In this document: one piece after another, positions 1 through 8,375 of the stretch | Layout: each line of letters begins with the position of its first letter | How positions within the stretch are numbered: the stretch's first letter is position 1 | Assembly (NCBI GenBank): GCA_963675625.1 | Contig: OY776497.1 | Location: 2,108,001-2,172,000 of the forward strand | Direction of reading: 5' to 3' | Length of the DNA stretch: 64,000 nt | Origin: F22 sp963675625 | GTDB lineage: Bacteria > Bacteroidota > Bacteroidia > Bacteroidales > Bacteroidaceae | Made by a program: the position numbers and the translations under genes | The notes under the pieces: generated by a model | Seen by the model: only the letters and a program-made list of their open reading frames with translations | What the model was told of the DNA's origin: nothing | Databases searched by the model: none

Positions 1-1959
1 CCTAATCATGCTGATGCATGTTCTCATTATGGTGTTGCGCGTGATTTTTATGCTTATTTGGTTCAGAATGGCTATGAAGCTACTATTTCTCGTCCAAGTG
101 TTGACGCCTTCAAGGTGGATTCGGAAGAATTACCTATACAAGTAGAGGTTGAAAATACAGAGGCGTGTCCGCGTTATGCAGCTGTAAGCCTGAAAGGTGT
201 ACGTGTTGGTGCATCTCCAAAGTGGTTGCAAGATAAATTGAATATTATTGGTATTCGTCCTATTAATAATGTTGTGGATGTTACAAATTATATTTGTCAT
301 GCCTATGGACAACCAATGCATTGTTTTGATGCAAAAGAAATCTCAAGTGGTATTATTCGTGTGAAGACGTTGCCACAAGATACACCGTTTGTTACTTTGG
401 ATGAAGTAGAGCGCAAGCTAAATGATCGTGACTTGATGATTTGTAATGATCAAGAACCTATGTGTATTGCTGGGGTCTTTGGTGGATTGGCTAGTGGTGC
501 TACAAATAATACGGTGGATATTGTCTTAGAAAGTGCTTATTTTCACCCAACATGGGTGCGTAAAAGTGCACGTCGCCATGGATTAAATACAGATGCCTCT
601 TTCCGCTTTGAACGTGGCGTTGACCCATTGAATACGGTTTATTGCTTGAAGCGTGCGGCAATGTTGATTCAAGAGATTGCTGGCGGTGAAGTGTCAAGCC
701 AAATTGTAGACAAGCAAGCTCAAGAATTTCCATACTTCCGAGTGGAATTGGCGTATAGTAAAGTGAATAGCTTGATTGGTAAGGATATTCCAGTGTCTAT
801 AGTCAAATCTATTTGTACTTCACTAGAAATGATTATTGTAGAGGAAACAAACGATGGTATCGTGCTTGATGTTCCTCCTTATCGTGTCGATGTGCAGCGT
901 GATGTGGACGTTATTGAAGATATATTGCGTATATATGGATATAATAATGTAGAAATGCCTACAACGTTGAAATCTGTATTGACGACCAAGACTTCAGTAG
1001 ATCGCAGTCATAAATTGCGCAATTTAGTCAGTGAACAACTTGTTGGTGCAGGGTATCAAGAGATTATGAATAATTCATTGACTCGTGCTGCGTATTATGA
1101 TACTTTGTCAACATACCCACGTGAAAATTGTGTGATGCTGATTAATCCATTGAGTCAAGATTTAAATGCAATGCGTCAAACAATGTTGTTTGGTGGTTTA
1201 CAAAGCATTGCATATAATGTAAAACGTCGTGAACAAAATCTTCGTTTGTTTGAAGTCGGTAATTGTTACTATTTCAATAAGGCTAAGCATGATTCTGATG
1301 AAGCCATTTTGAGTGGTTACTCTGAAGATTCTCATTTTGCCATCTGGTCTACTGGTAATCGTGTGTCTGGATCTTGGGCACACGCCGATGAAGCAAATAC
1401 TTTCTTTGAAGTAAAAGCTGAAGTGTTCAACATTTTCCGTCGTGTAGGACTTTCTATGGGACAAATAGTAATTGGTGAGCAAATAAGTAATGATCTGTTT
1501 GCTGCTGCACTTGAAATTAAAACACGTGGCGATAAACCTTTGGCTGTAATTGGGATTGTTCAAACATCAATTCTAGAACGATTTGATATTGAACAACCTG
1601 TGTTTTATGCAGATATTTGTTGGGATGAGTTGATGAAACAAGTACGTAATCATAATGTAAGTACTAAGGAGGTTAATAAGTTTCCTGCCGTGAAACGTGA
1701 TTTAGCTTTGTTACTTGATGCTTCCATCCCGTTTGCAGAAGTGGAAAAAATCGCATTTCAAAGTGAAAAGAAACTATTGAAATCTGTGACTCTTTTTGAC
1801 GTGTATGAAGGCAAGAACCTACCAGCGGGAAAGAAATCATATGCAGTGAACTTTACCTTACTTGATGAAACAAAGACTTTGAATGACAAGGCTATAGATA
1901 AGGTTATGGGTAAAATCATTCAAAATTTGACAAAGCAGTTGAATGCTGAATTGAGATAA
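1..1959 (+). CDS. pheT: Phenylalanyl-tRNA synthetase beta chain, 5'-truncated by window
   Basis: Beta subunit of the heterotetrameric PheRS, which charges tRNA-Phe in the cytoplasm. The reading frame is open from base 1 (PNHADACSHYGVARDF, the conserved stretch preceding the B3/B4 domain), so the true start lies upstream of the window and the TTG at 58 is internal. In order one sees the B3/B4 editing-type domain (MHCFDA, GVFGGLASG), the B5 tRNA-binding domain, the catalytic-like core (SFRFERGVDP, INPLSQDLNAMRQTML) and the C-terminal FDX-ACB domain from about base 1678 (KFPAVKRDLALLL). Only roughly the last 650 of about 820 residues usual for the family are present. The next gene lies 84 bp downstream, across a weak hairpin. 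The identification is secure. Confidence 0.97.
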   Translation, partial: PNHADACSHYGVARDFYAYLVQNGYEATISRPSVDAFKVDSEELPIQVEVENTEACPRYAAVSLKGVRVGASPKWLQDKLNIIGIRPINNVVDVTNYICHAYGQPMHCFDAKEISSGIIRVKTLPQDTPFVTLDEVERKLNDRDLMICNDQEPMCIAGVFGGLASGATNNTVDIVLESAYFHPTWVRKSARRHGLNTDASFRFERGVDPLNTVYCLKRAAMLIQEIAGGEVSSQIVDKQAQEFPYFRVELAYSKVNSLIGKDIPVSIVKSICTSLEMIIVEETNDGIVLDVPPYRVDVQRDVDVIEDILRIYGYNNVEMPTTLKSVLTTKTSVDRSHKLRNLVSEQLVGAGYQEIMNNSLTRAAYYDTLSTYPRENCVMLINPLSQDLNAMRQTMLFGGLQSIAYNVKRREQNLRLFEVGNCYYFNKAKHDSDEAILSGYSEDSHFAIWSTGNRVSGSWAHADEANTFFEVKAEVFNIFRRVGLSMGQIVIGEQISNDLFAAALEIKTRGDKPLAVIGIVQTSILERFDIEQPVFYADICWDELMKQVRNHNVSTKEVNKFPAVKRDLALLLDASIPFAEVEKIAFQSEKKLLKSVTLFDVYEGKNLPAGKKSYAVNFTLLDETKTLNDKAIDKVMGKIIQNLTKQLNAELR

Positions 1960-1971
1960 AATAAATAAGTA

Positions 1972-1998
1972 GTAGCTCTTTTTTGATGCTAGAGCTAC
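1972..1998 (+). terminator. Hairpin between pheT and yebC
   Basis: An 8-bp stem GTAGCTCT/AGAGCTAC with an 11-base loop lies 12 bases after the pheT stop. Only a weak T stretch (atcttt) follows, so it may attenuate rather than stop transcription into the YebC-family gene. Confidence 0.45.
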
Positions 1999-2043
1999 AT
2001 CTTTAAAATATAATTAATCAAACTCAAATAACAATCCAAGAAA

Positions 2044-2778
2044 ATGGGAAGAGCTTTTGAATATCGTAAGGCCGCAAAACTTAAACGTTGGGGCAATATG
2101 GCTCGTGTTTTTACACGTGTTGGTAAACAAATTGCCATCGCTGTTAAAGCGGGTGGTCCTGATCCTAATCTAAACCCTTCATTACGTGCTATAATCGCGA
2201 ATGCTAAGCGTGAAAACATGCCTAAGGATAACATCGAGCGTGCTATCAAGAATGCAATGGGTAAAGATCAAAAGGACTATAAAGAGATGAACTATGAGGG
2301 ATATGGTCCACATGGTATTGCTATTTTTGTAGAAACTGCAACAGATAACACTACGCGTACTGTAGCCAATGTGCGTGCAGCGTTCAATAAAAATGGTGGT
2401 AACTTAGGTACAAGTGGTAGTCTTGACTTTGTTTTTACTCGTAAGGCAGTCTTTACTATTGCACCAAAGGATGGGGTAGATATGGATGACCTAATTCTTG
2501 AATTGATCGATTATGGTGTAGAAGAGGAATATGATGTTGATGAGGAAGAGGGGGATATTACTTTATATGCCGAGCCTACTTCTTTTAGCAAAATGCAGCA
2601 CTACCTTGAAGATAATGGTTTTGAAGTGAAAAGTGCTGAGTTCTCTCGTATTCCGAATGATGAAAAGGCATTAGATGACGAACAACGTGCAGCTATTGAC
2701 AAATTAGTGGATCGTCTTGAAGATGATGATGATGTGCAAAACGTATATACTAATATGGCTCCGTTGGCTGAGGAATAA
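2044..2778 (+). CDS. YebC/PmpR family protein
   Basis: A 244-residue member of the YebC/PmpR (TACO1-like) family. Family members act as transcriptional regulators or as helpers of translation at difficult codon runs. The sequence has the typical N-terminal helical domain (GRAFEYRKAAKLKRWGNMAR, Bacteroidota style), then IIANAKRENMPKDNIERAIKNA, then the alpha/beta domains with YEGYGPHGIAI and TDNTTRTVANVRAAFNK. The length is normal. The ATG at 2044 fits the conserved N-terminus. It lies downstream of pheT and ends at a strong convergent terminator. Family membership is secure; which of the two roles applies here cannot be told from sequence. Confidence 0.93.
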   Translation: MGRAFEYRKAAKLKRWGNMARVFTRVGKQIAIAVKAGGPDPNLNPSLRAIIANAKRENMPKDNIERAIKNAMGKDQKDYKEMNYEGYGPHGIAIFVETATDNTTRTVANVRAAFNKNGGNLGTSGSLDFVFTRKAVFTIAPKDGVDMDDLILELIDYGVEEEYDVDEEEGDITLYAEPTSFSKMQHYLEDNGFEVKSAEFSRIPNDEKALDDEQRAAIDKLVDRLEDDDDVQNVYTNMAPLAEE

Positions 2779-2800
2779 AATTATTGTTCCATATAGTAAG

Positions 2801-2840
2801 AGAAGAGGGATGTTTGTTATAAACATCCCTCTTCTCTATT
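2801..2840. terminator. Bidirectional intrinsic terminator
   Basis: A perfect 15-bp inverted repeat (AGAAGAGGGATGTTT and its complement, loop gttat) sits between the converging YebC-family gene and the PNPOx gene. A T-rich tail (ctatttttat) follows on the plus strand. It probably ends transcription from both sides. Confidence 0.85.
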
Positions 2841-2860
2841 TTTATAGTATATGTCTGTAA

Positions 2861-3271
2861 TTAGAATTGTATTCTTTCAAATTCTTCATTAATAGCGACT
2901 ACACCACTTTTGGCTGTGAATTTCAAAAGGGTATATTCTGGATCATCTACTCCACCTGGGAAGTGTTTAGTCATCCATCTTTCATCAAATACTTCTGCTT
3001 TAATAGCTCTATCGGTCACTATTTCCATATCACCTATAAGTGTTACACCATTAAAGTTCTTATAAAAGCTAATGCCTGTTTTAGGGTTAGCTTGAATGTT
3101 CTTTACTTTATTGGAAGAAGTGATTGTTGATAAATATATGGTTTGCAAACCATCTGTTTTTACAGGTACCATAGCTACAGGTACAGGATATCCTTCAGGA
3201 TTTATCGAGGACATGGTTACAGAACGTGTAGAAGCTAGCAGTTGTGCAGCTTCAAGTTTTAAATTACTCAT
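2861..3271 (-). CDS. Pyridoxamine 5'-phosphate oxidase-fold family protein
   Basis: A 136-residue single-domain protein of the PNPOx/flavin-binding split-barrel superfamily, of the short general-stress-protein type. Visible hallmarks are SVTMSSINPEGYPVPVAMVPV near residues 17-38, SSNKVKNIQANPKTGISFY in the middle and an IGDMEIV strand. Such proteins bind FMN or a related flavin and are often assigned as putative reductases, but the substrate is not predictable. It begins 26 bp downstream of the DUF4831 gene on the same strand, so the two are probably cotranscribed. The length and start look complete. It is not a true PdxH, which is longer. Confidence 0.8.
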   Translation of the reverse strand: MSNLKLEAAQLLASTRSVTMSSINPEGYPVPVAMVPVKTDGLQTIYLSTITSSNKVKNIQANPKTGISFYKNFNGVTLIGDMEIVTDRAIKAEVFDERWMTKHFPGGVDDPEYTLLKFTAKSGVVAINEEFERIQF

Positions 3272-3297
3272 AGATATATTTGTTTATAGGTTTATAA

Positions 3298-4428
3298 TTA
3301 TTTGTCTTTTTCGCTCGAGTATATTTTAATAAGTGATCCAGTTTCTGGTGCAAACAAAACTTGTATAGTACGTTTCTTCTCAAATAAAACTGGTGCAAGA
3401 AATTCGATCGTTCCAAATTGTGTGATTGGGAATTCTTGCTCAAGTATGTTTTGTCCCATTAATTTAATCGTACAAAGACCTTGACCAGGTACATTATAAG
3501 CTATACCACTTAAAGGCTTCTTACGAGATAGTTTGGCCTGTAGCTTCTCGCTTTCTTTGTCGTCTGCAATGCCATCAGGCAAACGGTGTAGGTCAGTAAG
3601 AGATAAAACAATAGGTGCGCCAGATAAATCATCTGAGTCTACAAAACCTAATTTGGATGAGAATCTGCAGATGATGGTTTCAAGGTTATCTTTGGGAGTA
3701 ACTGTATATATTTTGCTAACTTCCGAAGTCGTTGTTGTTCCTGTGAATAAGCTAGTCAATGTTTTCTCTTGTAAATCCAAGCGTTCCAGCATTAATTTGA
3801 GTGCATCTCCTTCTGTAGGCATATAATCTGCTTGTCCTCTGGTGAGTTCATTTCTACTATCACGAATAGAAAATATTTCATCGGCGACCAATTCTGCACG
3901 GCGAATTTTGGAGGTTGCCATTAGAATTTCTTGAGTCATTGCACTCTGAGGATTGTATGTTTGAATAGCCTTTTTGGGGGATGGAGTTTCTTCGTTGCTC
4001 TCTTTTATTAAAGGGAAGTTGATATTCCAGATGCACCCATTATCGGCCATTTGTATTTGTATTGGAGCAGATTTGCTTCTTAATTCAACAAAGTAGCTGC
4101 GTGCCGTATCTGCAATTCCTACAATTTGTGCAGTTACTTTGTCTAAATGCCATTTTGTAGATGGGACAGAAGCAATGCCGCGAATGTGTAAATATCTTTC
4201 CCCGTATAGATTTAGCTCGCCGGGAGTGTACACTGTCTTTGTTGCGTGAAATGTGATCTGTATATTTGTATAGGGTAGGTTGTAATAGATACCATATTTT
4301 TTTCCTCGTGCCACAATGTCATATGGAGATACGGGGTCTTGCGCGTGCAAAAACTGTCCCAGTGTACTTGTTATCATAAGCCCAGCACTGAGTAAAACTA
4401 ATTTCGTATGATAGAGACTCTTTTTCAT
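3298..4428 (-). CDS. DUF4831-like exported protein
   Basis: A 376-residue protein with a cleavable signal peptide (MKKSLYHTK, then the hydrophobic stretch LVLLSAGLMITSTLGQF, and a cut near LHAQ-DP). It resembles the DUF4831 family of Bacteroidales exported proteins, which have no assigned function. The body is soluble and beta-rich, without transmembrane segments. Recognisable pieces are YNLPYTNIQITF, AELVADEIFSIRDSRNELTRGQAD and IAYNVPGQGLCTIKL. A -7-like TATATTTG on the minus strand at 4546-4553 would give a leader of about 110 bases. It is probably the first gene of a two-gene operon with the PNPOx gene. The role in the periplasm or envelope is unknown. Confidence 0.75.
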   Translation of the reverse strand: MKKSLYHTKLVLLSAGLMITSTLGQFLHAQDPVSPYDIVARGKKYGIYYNLPYTNIQITFHATKTVYTPGELNLYGERYLHIRGIASVPSTKWHLDKVTAQIVGIADTARSYFVELRSKSAPIQIQMADNGCIWNINFPLIKESNEETPSPKKAIQTYNPQSAMTQEILMATSKIRRAELVADEIFSIRDSRNELTRGQADYMPTEGDALKLMLERLDLQEKTLTSLFTGTTTTSEVSKIYTVTPKDNLETIICRFSSKLGFVDSDDLSGAPIVLSLTDLHRLPDGIADDKESEKLQAKLSRKKPLSGIAYNVPGQGLCTIKLMGQNILEQEFPITQFGTIEFLAPVLFEKKRTIQVLFAPETGSLIKIYSSEKDK

Positions 4429-4708
4429 CTTGTTTAAACTTAATTTGAAGAGGTGTGAGTATATATAAGGTAAATCTTCGGACTGATATTGAAGTCCATA
4501 AACTCAAGTTCGAATAAAAGTATTATAATTGCAAACTCGCCTTTGCAAATATAGTGTTTTTGATTTAAACCCCTTTCTCTATCTCTCTTTTTTTAAGCTG
4601 TAATGGTATAAATAGGAAGTATTTTAGTACCTTTGAAACTTGAAATTTTGACCTTTGAATTTCAAACTATCTAAAACATGTAATTTTAAAGTACAACGAC
4701 AGTCTATC

Positions 4709-6064
4709 ATGGCAAAAAAAAGATTTACAGCTCCATTTGCTGACTTTACTCTTCTTTCATTTATCAGCAAAAAAATGAATAGTGGAGTTCTCTTGATTAT
4801 TGTGGCTGCCTTAGCTATTCTTGTGGCCAATTCCCCTTTAAATGACTATTACCAAGCTTTGTGGCATCACGAAGTTGGATTAAAAATTGGTTCCTTTAAT
4901 TTATTTAGTCATCATGGGCGTCCCATGCATTTTTCAGAATTTATAAATGATGCTTTGATGGCAATCTTCTTCTTTACGGTGGGGCTTGAAATCAAACGTG
5001 AAATTCTAGTGGGACATCTTTCTTCTTTTCGCCAAGCTATGCTGCCTGTTATTGCAGCTATAGGAGGAATGGTTTTACCAGTTGTGATTTATTATATATT
5101 GACTCCTGAAGGACCTCAAAGCGATGGTTTAGCTATTCCTATGGCTACTGATATAGCCTTTTCTTTAGGGGTGCTAAGTCTATTCAGTAAGCGTGTGCCT
5201 GTTAGTTTAAAGATTTTTCTGACTGCATTTGCTGTCGTAGATGATATTGGTGGCATTATGGTTATCGCTTTGTTTTACACAAGTCATATAGAAACAATGT
5301 ATCTGCTGGGTGCTGGTGTTGTGCTCTTGATTTTATTTATTGGGAATCGTCGTCGTATAATGGCACGTAGCTTTTATGTCGTACTAGGTATTGTGGTGTG
5401 GTATTTAACATTACAATCTGGTGTTCATAGTACCATTGCTGGTGTGGCGGTTGCCTTTATGGTACCTGCAATTCCTAAAATGGATGTCACCAAATATATT
5501 GCTCGTATTCGTGATAATTTATCTATTTTTCCTTTATCTAAAGAAGGACCAGAGCGTATTATTTTGACACATGATCAAGTAGCTGTCTTACAAAATATAG
5601 AAGCAAATTCGCTGAAAGTCGTTTCTCCGCTTCAACGTTTAGAAGATGAGTTATCTGGGTTGATCAATTATTTTGTAATGCCTTTATTTGCTTTTGCAAA
5701 TGCTGGTATTGTATTGGGAAGTAATGTGAATTTATTTGCCCCAATAACAATGGGTATTACTGGAGGCTTAGTTATTGGTAAATTTATCGGTATCTTGTCG
5801 TTTACTTGGATTGCGATAAAGTTACGTATTGTAGATTTCCCAGTGGGCATGACGTGGCGTAATACTGCAGGAGTAGCATTGTTAGGTGGTATTGGATTTA
5901 CTGTATCCTTATTTATTTCCAATTTAACCTATGCTGATTCTAATCCTGAATTACTAAATCAAGCTAAAATGGGTGTTTTATTAGGTACACTTGTCGCCGG
6001 ACTTTTGGGATATTTCGCTTTGTATTTTGTGTTGCCGAAACACTCCCCACAACCTAAATATTGA
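4709..6064 (+). CDS. nhaA: Na+/H+ antiporter NhaA
   Basis: An inner-membrane electrogenic sodium/proton antiporter of the NhaA family, about 450 residues with about 12 membrane helices. Diagnostic segments are FFFTVGLEIKRE, MATDIAFSLGVL (carrying the transport-site Asp region) and FAVVDDIGGIMVIALFY (the paired Asp of helix V), followed by GIGFTVSLFI near the end. I chose the ATG at 4709 (MAKKRFTAPFADF) over an upstream in-frame TTG at 4655, because the extension is basic, not conserved-looking and begins right after a possible -7 element (TACCTTTG, 4628-4635). The gene is monocistronic and ends at a strong terminator. Its job is sodium export and pH homeostasis. Confidence 0.95.
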   Translation: MAKKRFTAPFADFTLLSFISKKMNSGVLLIIVAALAILVANSPLNDYYQALWHHEVGLKIGSFNLFSHHGRPMHFSEFINDALMAIFFFTVGLEIKREILVGHLSSFRQAMLPVIAAIGGMVLPVVIYYILTPEGPQSDGLAIPMATDIAFSLGVLSLFSKRVPVSLKIFLTAFAVVDDIGGIMVIALFYTSHIETMYLLGAGVVLLILFIGNRRRIMARSFYVVLGIVVWYLTLQSGVHSTIAGVAVAFMVPAIPKMDVTKYIARIRDNLSIFPLSKEGPERIILTHDQVAVLQNIEANSLKVVSPLQRLEDELSGLINYFVMPLFAFANAGIVLGSNVNLFAPITMGITGGLVIGKFIGILSFTWIAIKLRIVDFPVGMTWRNTAGVALLGGIGFTVSLFISNLTYADSNPELLNQAKMGVLLGTLVAGLLGYFALYFVLPKHSPQPKY

Positions 6065-6119
6065 TGATAAAGTAGATGGTGCATTACCTCGTAATTTTAT
6101 TTATCTTATAATATATTGT

Positions 6120-6166
6120 ATAGTCACTAGTTTCTGTTTGGTCGGAATCTAGTGACTATTTTTTTT
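6120..6166 (+). terminator. Intrinsic terminator after nhaA
   Basis: An 11-bp stem ATAGTCACTAG/CTAGTGACTAT with an 18-base loop is followed directly by a run of eight T. It isolates nhaA from the regulated operon that follows. Confidence 0.88.
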
Positions 6167-6194
6167 GTTTAAAGTAAAAATATATATGAATTAA

Positions 6195-6226
6195 TTTGGT
6201 TTATAAAATAAACCTATTTATATTTG
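6195..6226 (+). promoter_or_regulatory. Promoter with embedded palindromic operator
   Basis: A Bacteroidota-type promoter: TTTG at 6195-6198, 20 bp, TATATTTG at 6219-6226. Between the two elements lies the palindrome GGTTTATAAAATAAACC (6198-6214). A second related palindrome, GTTTA-ttttg-TAAAC, sits at 6280-6294 and the flanks match too (aatttgg before, ccaattt after). The winged-helix protein encoded at 6981-7265 is the obvious candidate binder. This is inference from position and symmetry. Confidence 0.7.
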
Positions 6227-6233
6227 CATCAAA

Positions 6234-6270
6234 CAATGAAGTGAACAGCTGTCTTCATTGTTTTTATTAT
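6234..6270 (+). promoter_or_regulatory. Leader hairpin, attenuator-like
   Basis: CAATGAAG (6234-6241) pairs with CTTCATTG (6253-6260), and the loop itself contains the self-complementary ACAGCTGT. A T-rich run (tttttattat) follows at once. The hairpin would lie at the very 5' end of the transcript from the promoter ending at 6226, a position unusual for a normal terminator. It could be a premature terminator or a 5' stability element. Confidence 0.5.
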
Positions 6271-6358
6271 CCGGGTTTAGTTTATTTTGTAAACCAATTT
6301 GCGAATGAGATTCCGCAGTTGGTGAATTAATTTAAAGGGTCTCAAAAAAAATAATGTT

Positions 6359-6994
6359 ATGACAACGAAAGATAAAGATACATTGACGGAGATGACAAGA
6401 GAAGAAAGTCTGGCGCTGATAGCACAAGTCATGAAAAAGACTCAAAAGGAAGTTGGAAAGAGTACTGGCGTGCCTTTTATTATTTGGGGTGGTGTGACTA
6501 CATTTGTTTCTATTGTTGTGTGGTTTGCTCTAATGTACACAAATAATCGTATTATGAATTTGTTATGGCTTCTTATTCCTGTCTTAGGTAGTTTAATTAG
6601 TGTTTGGACAAAAAGAAGACATCCTGTACATTGTAGTACGGAACTATCTCGTTTAATCTCTCGACTTTGGTTAACTATCGGTTCTTGTGTAATGGTATTT
6701 GCTTTTGCTCCAATGTTGTATGCACAGATTACAGGAACATGGCCTATGCATTATAATATTTTATTTGTAATATCTTTATTGCTTTCAGTGGGTACGACAA
6801 TAACTGGTATTATGGTGAAAGAAAACATGACTGTCGTCAGTGGGGGGATTGGGCTAGTATTGGTTTTGGTATTCCCTTTGTTTACATATTACTTTGCTTC
6901 ATTACAGGTGTTATATTTTGGTTGTATATTTTTTGCTACTATGTTTGTACCAGGAGTCTTTTTGAATAGAATTAAAGCTAATGCCGATGTTTAA
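6359..6994 (+). CDS. Multi-pass membrane protein, unknown function
   Basis: A 211-residue protein with a short charged cytoplasmic N-terminus (about residues 1-38, with EMTREESLALIAQVMKKTQKEV) followed by about six hydrophobic segments (e.g. FIIWGGVTTFVSIVVWFALMY, ILFVISLLLSVGTTITGIMV, VSGGIGLVLVLVFPLFTYYF). I do not recognise a named family. The end overlaps the start of the winged-helix gene by 14 bases, so the two are translationally coupled. This pairing of a small membrane protein with a short wHTH regulator suggests a sensor or effector controlled by that regulator. Leader structure and two palindromes lie upstream. Function is unknown. Confidence 0.8.
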   Translation: MTTKDKDTLTEMTREESLALIAQVMKKTQKEVGKSTGVPFIIWGGVTTFVSIVVWFALMYTNNRIMNLLWLLIPVLGSLISVWTKRRHPVHCSTELSRLISRLWLTIGSCVMVFAFAPMLYAQITGTWPMHYNILFVISLLLSVGTTITGIMVKENMTVVSGGIGLVLVLVFPLFTYYFASLQVLYFGCIFFATMFVPGVFLNRIKANADV

Positions 6995-7265
6995 ACAATT
7001 AGATCCATTACTTCATTCCCAAATGCGTTTGGCTGTGATGTCTACTTTGGTATCAGTAGAATCAGCTGATTTTACTTATTTAAAAGAAGTAACTAACGCA
7101 ACTGCGGGCAACTTGAGTGTTCAGCTAAATAAATTAGCTGAAGCAGATTATATAGTGATTAATAAAGGGTACGAAGGTAAGCGTCCTAAAACTACGTGTA
7201 AAATTACGGATATTGGTAGGAAAGCTTTCCAAGAATATGTGGAGGCACTGAAAAGTTATTTATAA
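6981..7265 (+). CDS. Winged-helix transcriptional regulator (MarR/ArsR-like, short)
   Basis: A 94-residue single-domain DNA-binding protein. It has the pattern of the short winged-helix (HTH_34-type) regulators: LDPLLHSQMRLAVMSTLV, then the recognition region FTYLKEVTNATAGNLSVQLNKLAEADYI, then the wing GYEGKRPKTTCKITDIGRKAFQEYVEAL. No ligand domain and no metal-binding cysteines are visible, so its signal, if any, is probably a partner protein. It overlaps the membrane protein gene by 14 bases and is followed 14 bases later by a hydrolase gene. It is the likely autoregulator acting at the palindromes at 6198-6214 and 6280-6294. Confidence 0.85.
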   Translation: MPMFKQLDPLLHSQMRLAVMSTLVSVESADFTYLKEVTNATAGNLSVQLNKLAEADYIVINKGYEGKRPKTTCKITDIGRKAFQEYVEALKSYL

Positions 7266-7279
7266 ATTCAATATATCAC

Positions 7280-8239
7280 ATGAAAATCACAATACGGAGA
7301 ATATTTCGGTTTGTGTTGGTGTCTGCAATTATTAGTTTGATTGTAACAACATATATAACTGGCAATACGGTTTTTAGCAGAAGCATGCAGTTGACAGATA
7401 ATACTCGTTCAAGTAGAGAGAAGGTTCAACAATATATTGAAAGCAAGCACGTCATTGATTATGATTCTTTTCGATTACATCATGTTGTGATTTCTATTGC
7501 GTTAAAATCAAGCATAGATAAGCACACAATTCCTGGTTTCTTTATCAGTAACGATTCAGTTGTAAACAAGAAATCGGTTGTTATGGTTCATGGGCTAGGA
7601 GGGAATAGTTTATCATGTTTCCCAATTGCTAAGCTCTTCTTAAATAAAGGATACAATGTGTATGTCTATGATCAACGCAATAGTGGAGATAATCACGCTC
7701 GATATACAACATATGGTGCCTTGGAGAGTAAAGACCTAAAAGACTATGTGAAACTTGTACGAAGTCGTATCAGTCAAGATAAAAGTTTGCTTATTTGGGG
7801 TGTATCGTTTGGTGGGGCTACTGTAGGAAATGCTTTAGCTGATAAGGAACTGCAACAATTAGTTGATACGGCAATTATGGAATGCCCCCTAAGTGGTATT
7901 TGTGATATGTTGAGAAAAAGCTTGAAAAATCCACACAGAACCGCTCCTTCTGTTTTGCCCGATTGGTATATTATTGAAGCTGGTAATTTGGTTACATGCT
8001 TGCGTTTAGGATTTTCATATTTAGATACTGAGGTAGCTCATAATATAAGTGAAACTTCTGTTCCATGCATTATCTTTAATAGTCGTACAGATAAAGTGAC
8101 TCCATATGAAATGGGACAAAAGATTTATACTGCTATAAAAAATAAACAGAAGAAATTAATTACTGTAGACAGTTGTGGGCATGCCAATATCTACTATAAG
8201 TATCCTAAATTGTACAAAAAAGGCATTTGGGGAGAATAG
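7280..8239 (+). CDS. Membrane-anchored alpha/beta hydrolase
   Basis: A 319-residue alpha/beta-hydrolase fold protein with one N-terminal hydrophobic segment (residues about 8-28). That segment is an anchor or uncleaved signal that would place the enzyme outside the inner membrane. The catalytic triad is visible: Ser176 in the elbow GVSFGG, Asp271 in SRTDKVTP and His301 in SCGHANIY. The oxyanion region is HGLGGNS and the nucleotide-like strand VYVYDQRNSGDN follows, as in BEM46/YqkD-type hydrolases. The substrate is unknown (ester, peptide or lipid are all possible). It is the third gene of the operon with the membrane protein and the winged-helix regulator. Confidence 0.85.
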   Translation: MKITIRRIFRFVLVSAIISLIVTTYITGNTVFSRSMQLTDNTRSSREKVQQYIESKHVIDYDSFRLHHVVISIALKSSIDKHTIPGFFISNDSVVNKKSVVMVHGLGGNSLSCFPIAKLFLNKGYNVYVYDQRNSGDNHARYTTYGALESKDLKDYVKLVRSRISQDKSLLIWGVSFGGATVGNALADKELQQLVDTAIMECPLSGICDMLRKSLKNPHRTAPSVLPDWYIIEAGNLVTCLRLGFSYLDTEVAHNISETSVPCIIFNSRTDKVTPYEMGQKIYTAIKNKQKKLITVDSCGHANIYYKYPKLYKKGIWGE

Positions 8240-8305
8240 GTGTTGTATCTGTTTCAATGATTAGATATTAATCAGAATATATGCGCTAAAACATAGGTTT
8301 TAAAG

Positions 8306-8335
8306 TTGGTAGATAACGTAAAAATTGTAACTTTG
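8306..8335 (+). promoter_or_regulatory. Promoter of the nucleoside permease gene
   Basis: TTG at 8306-8308, 19 bp, TAACTTTG at 8328-8335. This matches the Bacteroidota -33/-7 pattern. The expected start is about 35 bases before the ATG at 8376. Confidence 0.75.
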
Positions 8336-8375
8336 TCGTCACAAAATTCAATTCTTTTACCTAAATACCTAATCA

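Noticed and set aside
1198..1563. 121-codon minus-strand frame inside pheT
   Set aside because: A shadow of a highly conserved gene on the other strand.
4655..4708. 18-codon upstream extension of nhaA
   Set aside because: It begins at a TTG just after a possible -7 element; the ATG at 4709 is a better start.
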